From assembly GCA_035517595.1 (NCBI GenBank), contig DATIYN010000062.1, positions 1-30,901 on the forward strand: 30,901 bases of DNA, written 5' to 3'. The DNA comes from RBG-16-66-20 sp035517595. GTDB taxonomy: Bacteria; Pseudomonadota; Gammaproteobacteria; Burkholderiales; SG8-39. The notes under the pieces were generated by a model that was not told where the DNA came from, ran no database searches, and saw only the letters and a program-made list of their open reading frames with translations. Positions 8,608 to 16,343 of the stretch are shown here, in pieces. The position numbers and the translations under genes are program-made. The first letter of the stretch is position 1; every line of letters begins with the position of its first letter.

Positions 8608-11600
8608 GCGACGAGCGCTCCGAGCAGGTCCTTGGCGGCCTGCACGCGCAGCGGCCACTCGGCCATCTTGGCCTCCAGGCGCAGGCGGTCGGGCCCGGCC
8701 AGGCGCAGGTTGCCGCGCTTCTGGACGAGCGCGATCACCTTGGCTCGGTCCACCGGCGCGTCGCCGGAGAACTGCAGCTGCAGCGATTCGTGCGTGGCGT
8801 CCACGCGCGTTACGCCGAGCGGCGCCGCGAGCAGCCGCAGCCGGTGCGATTCGAGCAGCACCCTGGCCGGCTCGGGCAGCAGACCGAAGCGGTCGACGAG
8901 CTCCTCCTGCATGAGGTCCAGCTCCTCGCCCGAGCCGCAGTTGGCGAGGCGCTTGTAGAGCGTGAGCCGCTCGTGCACGTCGTCGCAGTAGGTCTGCGGC
9001 AGCAGCGCGGGGACGTGCAGCTTGATCTCGGCCGCGCCCTCGAGCGAGGCATCGAGGTCGATCGCCTTGCCGGCCTTCAGCGCGCGCACCGCGCGCTCGA
9101 GCATGCGCGAATACAGGTCGAAGCCGACTTCCTGGATCTGCCCGGACTGCGACTCGCCGAGCACTTCGCCCGCGCCGCGGATCTCCAGGTCGTGCATCGC
9201 CAGGTAGAAACCCGAGCCCAGCTCCTCCATCATCTGGATCGCTTCGAGGCGCTTCTTGGCTTGCGCGCCCAGCGACTCGAGGTCCGGAACGAGCAGGTAA
9301 GCGTACGCCTGGTGGTGGGAACGGCCCACGCGGCCGCGCAGCTGGTGCAGCTGCGCGAGTCCGAACTTGTCCGCGCGCTGGATCACGATGGTGTTGGCCG
9401 TCGGGATGTCGATGCCGGTCTCGATGATGGTCGAGCACAGCAGCACGTTGGTGCGCTGCTGCGTGAAATCGCGCATCACGCGCTCGAGCTCGCGCTCGCG
9501 CATCTGGCCGTGCGCGACCGCGAGGCGCCCCTCGGGCAGCAGCCGCGCGAGGCGGTCACGCGCGTGCTCGATGGACTCGACCTCGTTGTGCAGGTAGTAG
9601 ACCTGGCCGCCGCGTCGCAGCTCGCGCAGCACCGCCTCGCGCACCAGGCCGTCGGAATGCGCCGCGACGAAGGTCTTGATGGCGAGGCGCCGCTGCGGCG
9701 CGGTGGCGATGACCGAGAAGTCGCGCAGCCCCTCGAGCGACAGCGCGAGCGTGCGCGGGATCGGCGTTGCGGTCAGCGTGAGCACGTCGACCTCGGCGCG
9801 CAGGCGCTTGAGCGCCTCCTTCTGGTGCACGCCGAAGCGGTGCTCCTCATCGATGATCACCAGGCCGAGGTTCTTGAACTGGATTCCCTTGGCAATGAGC
9901 TTGTGCGTCCCGATGACGATGTCAACGTCGCCGGTTTGCAGTCTTGCAGTGATTGAAGAGATTTCTTTCGAACTTCTGAATCGAGACAATTCGGCAATAC
10001 GCACCGGCCAGTCGGCGAAGCGGTCGGCGAAGGTCTGGAAATGCTGCTCGGCGAGCAGCGTCGTGGGGCAGAGGATCGCAACCTGCTTGCGGTCGGCTAC
10101 GGCGACGAACGCCGCGCGGAGCGCAACCTCGGTCTTGCCGAATCCGACGTCGCCGCAGATGAGGCGGTCCATCGGCTTGCCCGTGGTCATGTCGGCGATC
10201 ACCGCGGCGATCGCCGCCGCCTGGTCGGCCGTCTCCTCGAAGCCGAAACCGTCGGCGAAACCTTCCAGGTCGCGCTGCTTGACCCCGAAGGCGTGGCCCT
10301 GGCGCGCGGCGCGCTCGGCGTAAAGCGCGAGCAATTCGGCGGCGGTGTCGCGCACCTGCTTCGCCGCCCTGGCGCGCGCCTTGTCCCACTGGCCGCTGCC
10401 GAGCTTGTGCAGCGGCGCCGCTTCGGGCTGCGCGCCCGAGTACCGCGAGATCGCCTCCAGCTGCGAAACCGGCACGTAGAGCTTGTCGCCGCCGTCGTAC
10501 TCGAGCAGCAGGAACTCGGTGCTGCCCTCGCCGAGGTCGAGGGTCACGAGTCCTCCGTAGCGGCCGATGCCGTGCTGGACGTGCACGACAGGATCGCCGA
10601 CCTTCAGCTCGGAAAGGTCGCGCAGCATGCCCTCGACCGAGCTTTGCGCCTTGGCGCCCCGCGCGCGGCGCCGCGCGGTGCCGGCATAGAGCTCCGCCTC
10701 GGTCACCACGGCCCAGCCTTCGGCCGGGACGGCGAAGCCGTTGGTAAGCGGGGAAACGGCTATTTGAGGATTGTCAGTTCTCGAATGGAATGCCTGAAAA
10801 TCTTCGCCGGGCGCGGGCGCAAGGCCGTATTCCCTGAAATACGACAGCATCGTTTCCCTGCGCCCGGGCGACTCGGCGCTGATCAGCACGCGCAGGCCCG
10901 AACCCTCGACGAAGGCCTTGAGCGCGGCGAGCGGGTCCTGCGCGCGGCGGTCCACCGCGAGCGGCGGCAGCCCCGAGCTCGCGAACGGCTGGTCCGGCTC
11001 CGCCGCGGCCGCCTCGAGAATATCGATGCGCGCGAAGCTCTTCGCGCGCGTGTAGAACTCCTCCGCGGGCAGGAACAATTCGGCCGGCGGCAGCAGCGGG
11101 CGGTCGGGGTCGCCGCCCAGCATGCGGAAGCGCGACTGCGCGTCCTGCCAGAACGCCTGGATCGCGCCCGCGACGTCGCGGTGCAGTACGAGCGTCGCGT
11201 CTTCGGGCAGGTAGTCGAAGATCGAGGCGAGCCGGTCGAAGAACAGCGGCAGGTAGTACTCGACGCCGGCGGCGGGCACGCCGCTGGAAACGTCCTTGTA
11301 CAGGCGCCGCTTCGAAGGATCGCCCTCGAAGCGCTCGCGCCAGCGGCCGCGGAATGCGGTGCGGCCATCCTCGTCCATCGGGAATTCGCGCGCCGGCAGC
11401 AGTCGGATCTCCTTCACCGCGTAGAGCGTGCGCTGCGAGTCGACGTCGAAGGTGCGAATGGTCTCGATGAGGTCGTCGTCGAGGTCCAGGCGGTAGGGCA
11501 CCGCGCTGCCCATCGGAAAAAGATCGACGATGCCGCCGCGAAAGCAGAACTCGCCCGGCGTGACCACCTGCGTGACCGCACTATAGCCGGCGAGCGCGAG

Positions 11601-12011
11601 CTGCCGCCGCAGCGCCTGCGCGTCGAGCCGCTCGCCCTGGCGCAGGAAGAACGTGTGCGCGGCGAGGTAGGCGGGCGGGCACAGGCGCAGCAGCGCGGTC
11701 GACGCGGGGACGATCATCACGTCGAATTCGCCGCGCTGGATCCGGTACAGCGTCGCGAGGCGCTCGGACACCAGATCCTGGTGCGGCGAGAAGCTGTCGT
11801 AGGGCAGCGTTTCCCAGTCCGGCAGCAGGCAGGCGCGCAGTGACGGCGCGAGCCAGCCGATTTCCTCGAGCAGCCGCGCCGCGTCGAGCGCGCTCGCGGC
11901 GAGCACCGCCAGCGGGCGGGCCCCGGCGGCCAGCCGCGCCAGCGCGAGCGCGTCGGAAGAGCCGGCCAGACCGCTGTAGCGTTTCCAGCCGGGAAGCGAA
12001 TCTCGATGCAT
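8604..12011 (-). CDS. mfd: Transcription-repair coupling factor
   Basis: Mfd is an ATP-dependent DNA translocase that removes RNA polymerase stalled at lesions and recruits UvrA. The 1135-residue length fits the family. The N-terminal ~350 residues have the UvrB-homology region (LLPDWETLPYDSFSPHQDLVSERL). The RNA-polymerase-interacting CarD-like domain follows (DPVVHVQHGIGRYGGL). The RecG-type motor shows Walker A in CGDVGFGKTEVA, the DEEH box in VIIDEEHRFGV and motif VI in QLRGRVGRS. The C-terminal TRCF domain has YYLHNEVESI upstream and the usual leucine-rich end. It is the first gene of a four-gene operon and ends in a GTGA overlap with the Sel1 gene. Two short runs of A/T-ending codons lie at about 9940-10005 and 10740-10800. 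Confidence 0.98.
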   Translation of the reverse strand: MHRDSLPGWKRYSGLAGSSDALALARLAAGARPLAVLAASALDAARLLEEIGWLAPSLRACLLPDWETLPYDSFSPHQDLVSERLATLYRIQRGEFDVMIVPASTALLRLCPPAYLAAHTFFLRQGERLDAQALRRQLALAGYSAVTQVVTPGEFCFRGGIVDLFPMGSAVPYRLDLDDDLIETIRTFDVDSQRTLYAVKEIRLLPAREFPMDEDGRTAFRGRWRERFEGDPSKRRLYKDVSSGVPAAGVEYYLPLFFDRLASIFDYLPEDATLVLHRDVAGAIQAFWQDAQSRFRMLGGDPDRPLLPPAELFLPAEEFYTRAKSFARIDILEAAAAEPDQPFASSGLPPLAVDRRAQDPLAALKAFVEGSGLRVLISAESPGRRETMLSYFREYGLAPAPGEDFQAFHSRTDNPQIAVSPLTNGFAVPAEGWAVVTEAELYAGTARRRARGAKAQSSVEGMLRDLSELKVGDPVVHVQHGIGRYGGLVTLDLGEGSTEFLLLEYDGGDKLYVPVSQLEAISRYSGAQPEAAPLHKLGSGQWDKARARAAKQVRDTAAELLALYAERAARQGHAFGVKQRDLEGFADGFGFEETADQAAAIAAVIADMTTGKPMDRLICGDVGFGKTEVALRAAFVAVADRKQVAILCPTTLLAEQHFQTFADRFADWPVRIAELSRFRSSKEISSITARLQTGDVDIVIGTHKLIAKGIQFKNLGLVIIDEEHRFGVHQKEALKRLRAEVDVLTLTATPIPRTLALSLEGLRDFSVIATAPQRRLAIKTFVAAHSDGLVREAVLRELRRGGQVYYLHNEVESIEHARDRLARLLPEGRLAVAHGQMRERELERVMRDFTQQRTNVLLCSTIIETGIDIPTANTIVIQRADKFGLAQLHQLRGRVGRSHHQAYAYLLVPDLESLGAQAKKRLEAIQMMEELGSGFYLAMHDLEIRGAGEVLGESQSGQIQEVGFDLYSRMLERAVRALKAGKAIDLDASLEGAAEIKLHVPALLPQTYCDDVHERLTLYKRLANCGSGEELDLMQEELVDRFGLLPEPARVLLESHRLRLLAAPLGVTRVDATHESLQLQFSGDAPVDRAKVIALVQKRGNLRLAGPDRLRLEAKMAEWPLRVQAAKDLLGALVA

Positions 12012-12014
12012 GAC

Positions 12015-12024
12015 AAGGAAGGAG
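12015..12024 (+). promoter_or_regulatory. Shine-Dalgarno sequence for ispD ATG at 12029
   Basis: AAGGAAGGAG ends 4 bases before the ATG. A second site, AAGGA at 12056-12060, lies 7 bases before an in-frame TTG at 12068. Both starts therefore have ribosome-binding support; the TTG gives the protein length usual for the family. Confidence 0.55.
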
Positions 12025-12028
12025 CGCC

Positions 12029-12760
12029 ATGCAATTATACGGCCTTGAAAACACGAAGGATTTCGAATTGGCCTTCTATGCGCTGATTCCGGCCGCCGGC
12101 GTCGGGACCCGGCTCGGCGCCGCGCAGCCGAAGCAGTACCTTGCGCTCGCCGGCAGGCCGATGCTCTGGCACGCCATCGCCTCGGTCTGCCTGCCGCCCG
12201 TGGACAACGTCTTTGTCGTGCTCGCGCCCGGGGACCACGAGTTCGCGAGGCACGACTGGGGCGCGTTCGCAGGCCGGCTCGAGCCGCTGTACTGCGGCGG
12301 CGAATCGCGCCGCGATTCGGTGTACAACGGCATCGTGGCGGCGATGGCGGCGGTGGACGCGGACGACTGGATGCTCGTGCACGACGCGGCGCGCCCCTGC
12401 CTGCCGCGACGCGACCTGGAGGGCCTGATCCGCGAGACGCGCGACGACCAGATCGGCGGCATTCTTGCGCTGCCTGCGGCCGACACCGTGAAGAAGGCGG
12501 CCAAGGACGAGGCGGGCGCGCTGCGCGTCTCCGGCACCCAGGACCGCAGCCAGCTCTGGCTCGCGCAGACGCCGCAGATGTTCCGCTGCGGTCTGCTTGC
12601 GCAGGCGCTGAAGGAGGCGAAGGCGCCGATCACCGACGAATCCGGCGCGATCGAGCAGATGGGCCTCACGCCGCGCCTCGTCGCGGGCAGCCGCGAGAAC
12701 ATCAAGGTAACTTTCGCCGAGGACCTGATGATCGCGGAGGCGATCCTGGCCAAACGATGA
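12029..12760 (+). CDS. ispD: 2-C-methyl-D-erythritol 4-phosphate cytidylyltransferase
   Basis: The enzyme transfers CMP to methylerythritol phosphate in the non-mevalonate isoprenoid pathway. Visible signatures are the nucleotide-binding loop IPAAGVGTRLGAAQPKQY, GGESRRDSVYNG, the VHDAARPC metal/substrate motif, LWLAQTPQMF, and the C-terminal KVTFAEDLMIAEAIL. From the ATG it is 243 residues; starting at the TTG at 12068 (MAFYALIPAAG) it is 230, closer to the usual length, and the 13 extra residues use AT-rich codons unlike the rest. It is divergent from mfd with 17 bases between the two start codons, and ispF follows 10 bases after its stop, as in many proteobacteria. Confidence 0.97.
   Translation: MQLYGLENTKDFELAFYALIPAAGVGTRLGAAQPKQYLALAGRPMLWHAIASVCLPPVDNVFVVLAPGDHEFARHDWGAFAGRLEPLYCGGESRRDSVYNGIVAAMAAVDADDWMLVHDAARPCLPRRDLEGLIRETRDDQIGGILALPAADTVKKAAKDEAGALRVSGTQDRSQLWLAQTPQMFRCGLLAQALKEAKAPITDESGAIEQMGLTPRLVAGSRENIKVTFAEDLMIAEAILAKR
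12034..12039 (-). promoter_or_regulatory. Candidate -10 element (TATAAT) for mfd
   Basis: A perfect TATAAT on the minus strand ends 22 bases before the mfd ATG at 12011, giving a predicted leader of about 15 bases without a Shine-Dalgarno sequence. It lies inside the 5' end of the ispD reading frame. No clear -35 is seen. Confidence 0.5.
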
Positions 12761-12770
12761 AAGGCGGACG

Positions 12771-13238
12771 ATGAGAGTCGGGCAGGGCTACGACGTGCAC
12801 GCGCTGGTCGCGGGCCGCAAGCTCGTGATGGGCGGTGTGGAGATTCCCCACGGCAAGGGGCTGGCGGGTCATTCGGATGCCGACGTGCTGCTGCACGCGA
12901 TCTGCGACGCGCTGCTCGGCGCCGCCTCGATGGGCGACATCGGCGTGCATTTTCCGGACAGCGAGCCCGGCTACAAGGACTCGAGCAGCCGAATCCTCTT
13001 GAAGGAAGTCGGAAGGAAATTGCGCGCGCAAGGCTACCGCATCGTCAACATCGACTGCACGATCGTCGCCCAGGCGCCGCGCATGGCGCCGCACATCGCG
13101 AAGATGATCGGCAACATCGCCGCCGACCTGGGCCTCGAGCCCGCCGCCGTCAGCGTGAAGGCGACGACCACCGAGAAGCTGGGCGCGATCGGGCGGGAGG
13201 AGGGCATCGCCGCGCAGGCGATCGCGCTCATCGAATGA
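12771..13238 (+). CDS. ispF: 2-C-methyl-D-erythritol 2,4-cyclodiphosphate synthase
   Basis: This zinc-dependent trimeric enzyme cyclises CDP-methylerythritol phosphate, two steps after IspD. The 155-residue length is standard. The metal-binding GYDVH and HSDADVLLHAICDALLG motifs, the FPDSEPGYKDSSS loop and the C-terminal TTTEKLGAIGR motif are all present. The start ATG is preceded by AAAGGCGG. It is directly downstream of ispD and probably in the same transcript. Confidence 0.97.
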   Translation: MRVGQGYDVHALVAGRKLVMGGVEIPHGKGLAGHSDADVLLHAICDALLGAASMGDIGVHFPDSEPGYKDSSSRILLKEVGRKLRAQGYRIVNIDCTIVAQAPRMAPHIAKMIGNIAADLGLEPAAVSVKATTTEKLGAIGREEGIAAQAIALIE

Positions 13239-13265
13239 TCTTCTACTAGAGGTTTTTCCCCGGAA

Positions 13266-13883
13266 ATGTACAGCCCTCCGTACAACGATCCGCAGAACAG
13301 GGTCGAAGTCGTCGAGTTCATGCGGGCGAACGACTTCCCCGTGCTGGTCACGGGCACGGGCGGAGTGCTGCACGCCTCGCACCTCCCGGTCACTGTGCAC
13401 GACGACGGCAAGCAGGTCGTCATCGACATGCACATGGCGAAGAACAATCCTCAGTGGAAGGAGTTCTTCGACGACGAGGTGCTGGTGATCTTCTCCGGCC
13501 CGCACGCCTACGTGTCGCCGCGCTGGTACGAAGAGCAGGAACGCGTGCCGACCTGGAACTACGCCGCGGTGCACGCCTATGGCGTGCCGAAGATCCACCC
13601 GGTGCGGGAGGTCAAGGCCGCGTCCCAGCGCCGGCTGGTCGAGAGCCTCGATCCGCAGTGGCTGCCGAAGTTCGATGCGCTGCGCCAAGAGTACGTCGAG
13701 CAGATGCTGGACGGCATCGTTAACTTCTCGATCGCAGTCACGCGGCTCGAGGCGCGCTGGAAGCTGTCGCAGAACCGCGGCCGGCGCGAGATGGAGCTCA
13801 TCGCCGCCGAGCTGGACAGGTCGCCGGATTCCGCGGCGCGCGCGCTCGCCGCGCTGCACCGCAAGCACCTGCCGGAGAAGTAG
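13266..13883 (+). CDS. PaiB-like FMN-binding protein
   Basis: The 205-residue protein matches the PaiB / FMN-binding split-barrel family by its start (MYSPPYN), the HASHLPV and MAKNNPQWKEF blocks, VIFSGPHAYVSPRWY, VPTWNYAAVHAYG and the end motif ITRLEARWKLSQNR. Bacillus PaiB was described as a regulator of degradative-enzyme and sporulation genes, while many homologues bind flavin with no proven regulatory role, so 'regulator' is only a family label here. It lies 27 bases after ispF on the same strand, and thpR follows within 15 bases. The short spacer holds an AGAGG some 14 bases before the ATG and a run of five T. Confidence 0.9.
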   Translation: MYSPPYNDPQNRVEVVEFMRANDFPVLVTGTGGVLHASHLPVTVHDDGKQVVIDMHMAKNNPQWKEFFDDEVLVIFSGPHAYVSPRWYEEQERVPTWNYAAVHAYGVPKIHPVREVKAASQRRLVESLDPQWLPKFDALRQEYVEQMLDGIVNFSIAVTRLEARWKLSQNRGRREMELIAAELDRSPDSAARALAALHRKHLPEK

Positions 13884-13896
13884 GGTCGCGCCCGGG

Positions 13897-14403
13897 CTGC
13901 GACTGTTCTTCGCCCTGTGGCCGCCGCGAGAGGCGGCAGCCGCACTGCATGGCTGGGCGCGCGAGGCTTGCCGGGCCACGGGCGGGCGCCTGACGCGGGC
14001 CGACACGATTCATCTGACGCTTGCCTTTCTCGGCGACGTTGCGGAGCCCCGCCTGGAGGAGCTCAAGGCGCTCGAGATCGTTGGATCTCGGCACTTCCTG
14101 CCGATCGTAGAGGCGCGCTACTGGCCGCACAATCGGATCGTCTGGGCAGGTCCAGCCGAGATGCCTGCCCCCCTCGGCCGTCTTGCCGACGATTTAGCTC
14201 TGTCCTTGAATTCAAAGAACTTCAAAACGGAAAAACGCCAGTTTGCGGCGCACGTCACGCTCATTCGCAATGCACATGCGCCAGACGGGCTTCCGCCGCT
14301 GCCGCGCCTGCGCTGGCCGGTAGACGAGGTCGTGCTCGTGGAATCGCGCCCCGCGGACGCGGGGCGCCGCTACGAGGTCCTGCGGCGCTACGCGCTCGCC
14401 TGA
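13897..14403 (+). CDS. thpR: RNA 2',3'-cyclic phosphodiesterase (2'-5' RNA ligase family)
   Basis: The protein is a member of the 2H phosphoesterase superfamily, which hydrolyses 2',3'-cyclic phosphate RNA ends and in vitro joins 2'-5' ends. The two catalytic signatures are visible as HLTL (about residues 39-42) and HVTL (about 119-122), roughly 80 residues apart as expected. The 168-residue length is normal. There is no ATG, GTG or TTG near the homology start. The CTG at 13897 gives xRLFFALWPP, which matches the family's usual MRLFFALWP start, so CTG initiation is the best reading. The nearest in-frame ATGs (13579, 13678) lie well inside the PaiB gene and would add unrelated residues. Its 3' end overlaps the convergent acetyltransferase gene by 16 bases. 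Confidence 0.88.
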   Translation: MRLFFALWPPREAAAALHGWAREACRATGGRLTRADTIHLTLAFLGDVAEPRLEELKALEIVGSRHFLPIVEARYWPHNRIVWAGPAEMPAPLGRLADDLALSLNSKNFKTEKRQFAAHVTLIRNAHAPDGLPPLPRLRWPVDEVVLVESRPADAGRRYEVLRRYALA

Positions 14404-15002
14404 ATAGGCAGGGGTGCGCTCGGCTCGCGCACGGGCTTCAGGCCGGAGCACGCGAGCCAGAGGTAGTGCTGCTTGAGCAGGTTGTCGATGAGCGCGACCT
14501 GGTCGGCGATCGTCTCGAGCAGCGCGCTGCCGTGGTGGCGCCGGTCCAGGCGCAGGCGGGCGTCGGCTTCGCCGCCTTCGAGCACGAGCAGGAGCCCCGC
14601 CTTGCGGGCCAGGTGCATCATGATGGCGTTTTCGGCCAGGCAGTGCATGAACAGCGCGCGGCAGCCGAGATTGGCGGCGTGCAGCAGCGAGCGCTTCAGC
14701 AGCGCGTAGCCGTGGCCCTTGCCGCGGCGGCGCGGGTCGACGCTCAGGCCGAGCTCCGCGGCCTCCTCGGCCGGATCCAGCGCGAGGTGCGCGAATCCGA
14801 CGAGTTCGAGGTCGTCGCCGTGGATGCCGAACGCGCGGTCGCGCCCGAAGTCGATTCCTCCGGCGTAGGCGCGAATCGCGTCATCGCGGATGACGTGGCC
14901 GAAGCGCAGCCGCCGGTCTTCCTCCGGCAGCTGCAGCAGGTGGCGGACGATGTCCTCGCGGTGCCTCGGGTTCAGCCGCTGCACCACGACCGTATTTGCC
15001 AT
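14388..15002 (-). CDS. GNAT-family N-acetyltransferase
   Basis: The 204-residue protein has the acetyl-CoA-binding motif A in LGLSVDPRRRGKGHGYALL (R-R-G-K-G-H-G, near residue 100). This is followed by the N-x-x-A-x-x-x-x-x-K-A-G-like motif B in ENAIMMHLARKAG. About 55 extra residues follow the GNAT core (LETIADQVALIDNLLKQHYLWLACSG), predicted helical. The substrate is unknown. It starts 4 bases after the stop of a 73-residue gene on the same strand, so the two are probably co-transcribed. Its end overlaps thpR on the other strand. At 204 residues it is longer than typical GNAT toxins. Confidence 0.86.
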   Translation of the reverse strand: MANTVVVQRLNPRHREDIVRHLLQLPEEDRRLRFGHVIRDDAIRAYAGGIDFGRDRAFGIHGDDLELVGFAHLALDPAEEAAELGLSVDPRRRGKGHGYALLKRSLLHAANLGCRALFMHCLAENAIMMHLARKAGLLLVLEGGEADARLRLDRRHHGSALLETIADQVALIDNLLKQHYLWLACSGLKPVREPSAPLPIQASA

Positions 15003-15006
15003 CGTC

Positions 15007-15228
15007 TCAGCGGATCGACGCGTTGGGCTGCTGATAGGGGCGCACGAACATCTGTTTGAGCGCGCGTTTCACGGTCGCGGAAAGCACCACCAGAGTGTCG
15101 GCGATGGCCTCGGCCCGCTCGAGCTGCGCCTGAGCCTTGAGCCTCGCGTAGCTGCTCATCTGGACTTCGGCAAGACGTGCGTCGACGTTCTCCCATTTAG
15201 CATTACTTTTTCTAACTTTATCTGCCAT
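15007..15228 (-). CDS. Small helical protein of unknown function (73 residues)
   Basis: I do not recognise this protein. It is mostly helical by composition, with a basic start (MADKVRKSNAKW), a charged middle, and an amphipathic stretch (RAEAIADTLVVLSATVKRALKQMF). There is no signal peptide and no cysteine. The ATG at 15228 is supported by a Shine-Dalgarno GGAG at 15236-15239, 7 bases upstream. The first ~14 codons are strikingly A/T-rich (GAT AAA GTT AGA AAA AGT) compared with the GC-rich rest, and the AT-rich character continues through the upstream region. It lies 4 bases before the GNAT gene, so the two form a pair. A perfect inverted repeat lies 33 bases upstream of its start codon. Confidence 0.72.
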   Translation of the reverse strand: MADKVRKSNAKWENVDARLAEVQMSSYARLKAQAQLERAEAIADTLVVLSATVKRALKQMFVRPYQQPNASIR

Positions 15229-15260
15229 CGCTATTCTCCGGTAGTTTGTCTATATTGCTG

Positions 15261-15283
15261 CATAGCACAATTACAGTGCTATG
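15261..15283. promoter_or_regulatory. Perfect inverted repeat, candidate operator
   Basis: CATAGCAC (15261-15268) is repeated in reverse complement as GTGCTATG (15276-15283) with a 7-base spacer. It lies just upstream of a candidate -10 (TATAGA on the minus strand) for the 73-residue gene. There is no T-tract, so a terminator is unlikely; a dimeric repressor or activator site is the better reading. Confidence 0.5.
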
Positions 15284-15326
15284 ACATGAGTCTCTTCTAA
15301 ATCCATATCAACATTTACGCTGGTTG

Positions 15327-15340
15327 GATTACATGAAATC
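15327..15340. promoter_or_regulatory. Possible LysR-type binding site
   Basis: GATT-N6-AATC is a short inverted repeat of the general T-N11-A type, about 40 bases before the LysR-type gene start, where such regulators often bind for autoregulation. It is a weak motif and could be chance in this AT-rich stretch. Confidence 0.22.
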
Positions 15341-15367
15341 GCTTAAGTTGCACTGCATCAATTGAGT

Positions 15368-15373
15368 TATTCT
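15368..15373 (+). promoter_or_regulatory. Candidate -10 element (TATTCT) for the LysR-type gene
   Basis: TATTCT ends exactly 7 bases before the ATG at 15381, so the predicted first transcribed base is the A of the start codon. No Shine-Dalgarno sequence is present. Confidence 0.4.
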
Positions 15374-15380
15374 TGTCCTA

Positions 15381-16343
15381 ATGGATACTAAAGCTCATAA
15401 GGCGTCGCGTCTTCCCCCTTTGAACGCCTTGCGCGCTTTCGAGGCTGCGGCCCGCCTCGGGAGTTTTGCCTTGGCGGCCAAGGAGTTGCACGTGACGCCG
15501 GCCGCGATCAGCCATCAGATCAAGGGACTCGAGGATCACCTCGGACGGCCGCTGTTTCGTCGTCTGAAACGCGGCCTCGAGCTCACGCGCGGCGGCCAGG
15601 CGCTGCTGCCGCGGCTGAGCGAAGGCTTCGGCCGGCTCGCCGACGCGATCGACGAGCTGCGCGCGGTCGCCGAGGAAGGCACGCTGGCCGTGAGCGTCGC
15701 GACCTCGCTCGCCTCGCGCTGGCTCGCACCCCGGCTTCACCGGTTCGTCGGCGCGCATCCTGATCTCGACGTGCGCATCCACGCGAGCACGCGCCTCATC
15801 GATCCGAAAAAGGGCGACCCCGTGGGCGGCGACGGCGACCCGAGCGCGCCGCTCGAGGACGCCGACATCGCGGTGCGCTTCGGCGCCGGCGAATACCCGG
15901 GCTATCGCGTCGACAAGCTGAGGGCGGTCGCGGTGACGCCCATGTGCAGCCCCAAGCTGCTGCAGGGAGAGCGGCCGCTGCGCGCGCCCGCGGACCTCGC
16001 AAGCCAGGTGCTGATCCACGACAACGTGACCTACGACGACGGCGGCCCGATGTGGCCGGCCTGGCTGAAGGCGGCGGGGGTCGAGGGCGTGGACACGGCT
16101 CGCGGACTGCACTTCAGCCACGCGATGCTTGCGCTGGAGGCGGCGGCCGACGGCATGGGTGTGGCGCTCAGCATGCCGGTGCTGGGCGGCTCCGATCTCG
16201 CCTCTGGAAGGCTGGTCGCGCCGTTCGCGCTCGCGCTGCCGCTCCGGTACGCCTACTACACGGTGAGCACCGTGGAATCGGCTGCGCGCGCCGACGTCGC
16301 GGCGTTCCGCACCTGGCTGCTCGCGGAGGCCGCGCGCAGTTAG
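15381..16343 (+). CDS. LysR-type transcriptional regulator, GcvA subfamily
   Basis: The 320-residue protein has the N-terminal winged helix-turn-helix typical of GcvA-like regulators: LPPLNALRAFEAAARLGSF, then AAKELHVTPAAISHQIKGLE, then LGRPLFRRLKRGLELT. A periplasmic-binding-protein-like effector domain follows from about residue 95 (LAVSVATSLASRWLAPRL). It contains ADIAVRFGAGEYPG and a C-terminal EAAADGMGVAL block. The effector and target genes cannot be read from sequence; the neighbouring genes (73-residue gene/GNAT divergently, envZ/ompR convergently) are candidates only by position. The start ATG lies 7 bases after a TATTCT, so the mRNA may be leaderless. Its stop shares TTAG with the stop of the histidine kinase gene. 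Confidence 0.93.
   Translation: MDTKAHKASRLPPLNALRAFEAAARLGSFALAAKELHVTPAAISHQIKGLEDHLGRPLFRRLKRGLELTRGGQALLPRLSEGFGRLADAIDELRAVAEEGTLAVSVATSLASRWLAPRLHRFVGAHPDLDVRIHASTRLIDPKKGDPVGGDGDPSAPLEDADIAVRFGAGEYPGYRVDKLRAVAVTPMCSPKLLQGERPLRAPADLASQVLIHDNVTYDDGGPMWPAWLKAAGVEGVDTARGLHFSHAMLALEAAADGMGVALSMPVLGGSDLASGRLVAPFALALPLRYAYYTVSTVESAARADVAAFRTWLLAEAARS

Noticed and set aside
13252..13256. Run of five T between ispF and the PaiB-like gene as a terminator
   Set aside because: No stable GC-rich hairpin precedes it; the only stem (TCAT/ATGA) has four pairs.
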